A DNA stretch of 6,495 nucleotides from assembly GCA_964437425.1 (NCBI GenBank), contig CAYTGO010000104.1, forward strand, positions 1 to 6,495, given 5' to 3'. This DNA comes from Scalindua sp964437425 (GTDB taxonomy: Bacteria; Planctomycetota; Brocadiia; Brocadiales; Scalinduaceae). Below, in pieces: positions 6,200 to 6,495 of this stretch. Position numbers and translations under genes: made by a program. Positions within the stretch are counted from its first letter, which is position 1. Each line of letters opens with the position of its first letter. The notes beneath the pieces were generated by a model. The model was not told the DNA's origin. It worked only from the letters and a program-made list of their open reading frames with translations, and did not search any database.

Positions 6200-6299
6200 A
6201 AGTGTCTAAAGTGAACTAAAGTGCCTAAAGTTAAAAGATAAAAAACTTGTTTTTTGCCACAATTTTAGCTCACTTCAAACTTTAGGCACTTTTAACTTT
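6200..6299. repeat. Inverted arrangement of short CTAAAGTGCC-type repeats around an A/T hairpin
   Basis: The left arm (6200-6237) contains three degenerate 9-10-bp units: GTGTCTAAA, GTGAACTAAA and GTGCCTAAA. The right arm (6264-6299) carries the same words on the opposite strand. AAAGTGCCTAAAGTT at 6218-6232 is matched perfectly by its reverse complement at 6278-6292. AAGTGAACTAAA at 6209-6220 matches 6264-6275 with one mismatch. Between the arms, AAAAAAC-TT-GTTTTTT (6240-6255) forms a small A/T hairpin. The unit order differs between arms, so this is not one simple long hairpin. It fills most of the gap between the glycosylase gene and thiS, and no gene lies in it. Confidence 0.7.
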
Positions 6300-6356
6300 T
6301 TACGTCACACCAAGATTATATCTGAGCAAACAAAACAAGTCAAAATCTCTTTTTGC

Positions 6357-6385
6357 TTGAATTTACTATGCGACAAACTTACAAT
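6357..6385 (+). promoter_or_regulatory. Candidate promoter directly abutting thiS
   Basis: TTGAAT (4 of 6 to the -35 consensus) at 6357-6362, a 17-bp spacer, then TACAAT (5 of 6 to the -10 consensus) at 6380-6385. The -10 box ends 7 bases before the thiS ATG at 6393, so the predicted first base is 6392-6393 and the message would be leaderless. No Shine-Dalgarno precedes the ATG. I looked for a thiamine pyrophosphate riboswitch in 6183-6392 and saw none. Confidence 0.42.
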
Positions 6386-6392
6386 GTTTACG

Positions 6393-6495
6393 ATGCAAAT
6401 CAACGTAAACGGTGAAAATAGAGAGTACTCCACGGGAACGTCCCTATCAGAATTACTGAAAAGTATTGATATTGATGAAAGGTATGTTGCTGTAG
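6393..6495 (+). CDS. thiS: ThiS sulfur carrier protein, N-terminal part (cut by window end)
   Basis: The first 34 codons are present and read MQINVNGENREYSTGTSLSE (1-20), followed by LLKSIDIDERYVAV. This is the typical ThiS start (MQI.VNGE....G.TL.ELL..L.I....VAVE.N). ThiS is a small ubiquitin-fold protein of about 65-70 aa. Its C-terminal Gly-Gly is adenylated by ThiF and converted to a thiocarboxylate that gives sulfur to ThiG for the thiazole of thiamine. The Gly-Gly end lies outside the window. A second in-frame ATG at 6384 would add only MFT and falls within the putative -10 box, so 6393 is preferred. MoaD-like carriers share the fold, but the MQI.VNGE start favours ThiS. Genes such as thiG are expected downstream but cannot be seen here. 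Confidence 0.85.
   Translation, partial: MQINVNGENREYSTGTSLSELLKSIDIDERYVAV

Noticed and set aside
6200..6299. CRISPR array
   Set aside because: The units are 9-15 bp, degenerate, partly inverted and without unique spacers. No cas gene is present.
6336..6359. Imperfect hairpin CAAG-T-CAAAA ... TTTTG-CTTG
   Set aside because: The stem is almost all A/T with a bulge, expected by chance in this composition, and overlaps the thiS -35 box without a clear role.
6183..6392. Possible thiamine pyrophosphate riboswitch before thiS
   Set aside because: A partial CTGAG at 6321-6327 caught the eye, but the other conserved core elements are missing and the region is mostly repeats.
6368..6415. Short upstream frame (ATG 6368 to TGA 6413-6415) overlapping the thiS start
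   Set aside because: Only 15 codons, no Shine-Dalgarno, and it begins inside the putative thiS promoter spacer. It would not be transcribed if the message is leaderless.

Overview
The window reads as ordinary chromosomal DNA from an AT-rich, Gram-negative-type bacterium that makes multihaem c-type cytochromes. It holds a multi-CxxCH secreted cytochrome, a large MASE1/PAS hybrid histidine kinase, a divergent MnmE-type GTPase, a family 4 uracil-DNA glycosylase and short degenerate intergenic repeats. Together these would fit an anammox-type planctomycete (Brocadiales, for example a Scalindua- or Brocadia-like genome). That placement is inference from gene content and style, and nothing in the window proves it. 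I see no tRNA, rRNA, CRISPR array, insertion sequence or phage gene.

Layout from left to right: (1) the last 43 codons of an argJ-like gene on the + strand, ending at 134; (2) facing it, a minus-strand pair made of a tetrahaem cytochrome c (3136-3702) followed about 100 bp downstream by the hybrid sensor kinase (150-3035); (3) a divergent intergenic region (3703-3985) with two candidate promoters and a 12-bp palindrome; (4) a plus-strand mnmE-like GTPase gene (3986-5272); (5) a convergent 85-bp gap with a hairpin and three tandem 10-bp repeat units; (6) a minus-strand family 4 uracil-DNA glycosylase (5358-6161); (7) a repeat-rich divergent gap of about 230 bp; (8) the start of thiS on the + strand, cut by the window end.

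Housekeeping functions dominate: arginine biosynthesis, tRNA wobble modification, uracil excision and thiamine sulfur transfer. The least ordinary unit is the cytochrome-kinase pair, which could form a redox-sensing module with a periplasmic haem protein and a membrane sensor kinase. Its phospho-output partner is not in this window.

Three observations deserve a second look. The MnmE-like protein keeps a complete G domain but lacks the family's C-terminal FCIGK cysteine motif and the usual central motif. The cytochrome is built from a repeated CxxCH/Met module. The mnmE and thiS starts each lie about 6-7 bases after a good -10 box with no Shine-Dalgarno, which suggests leaderless mRNAs. I found no clear evidence of a wholly new multi-gene system.
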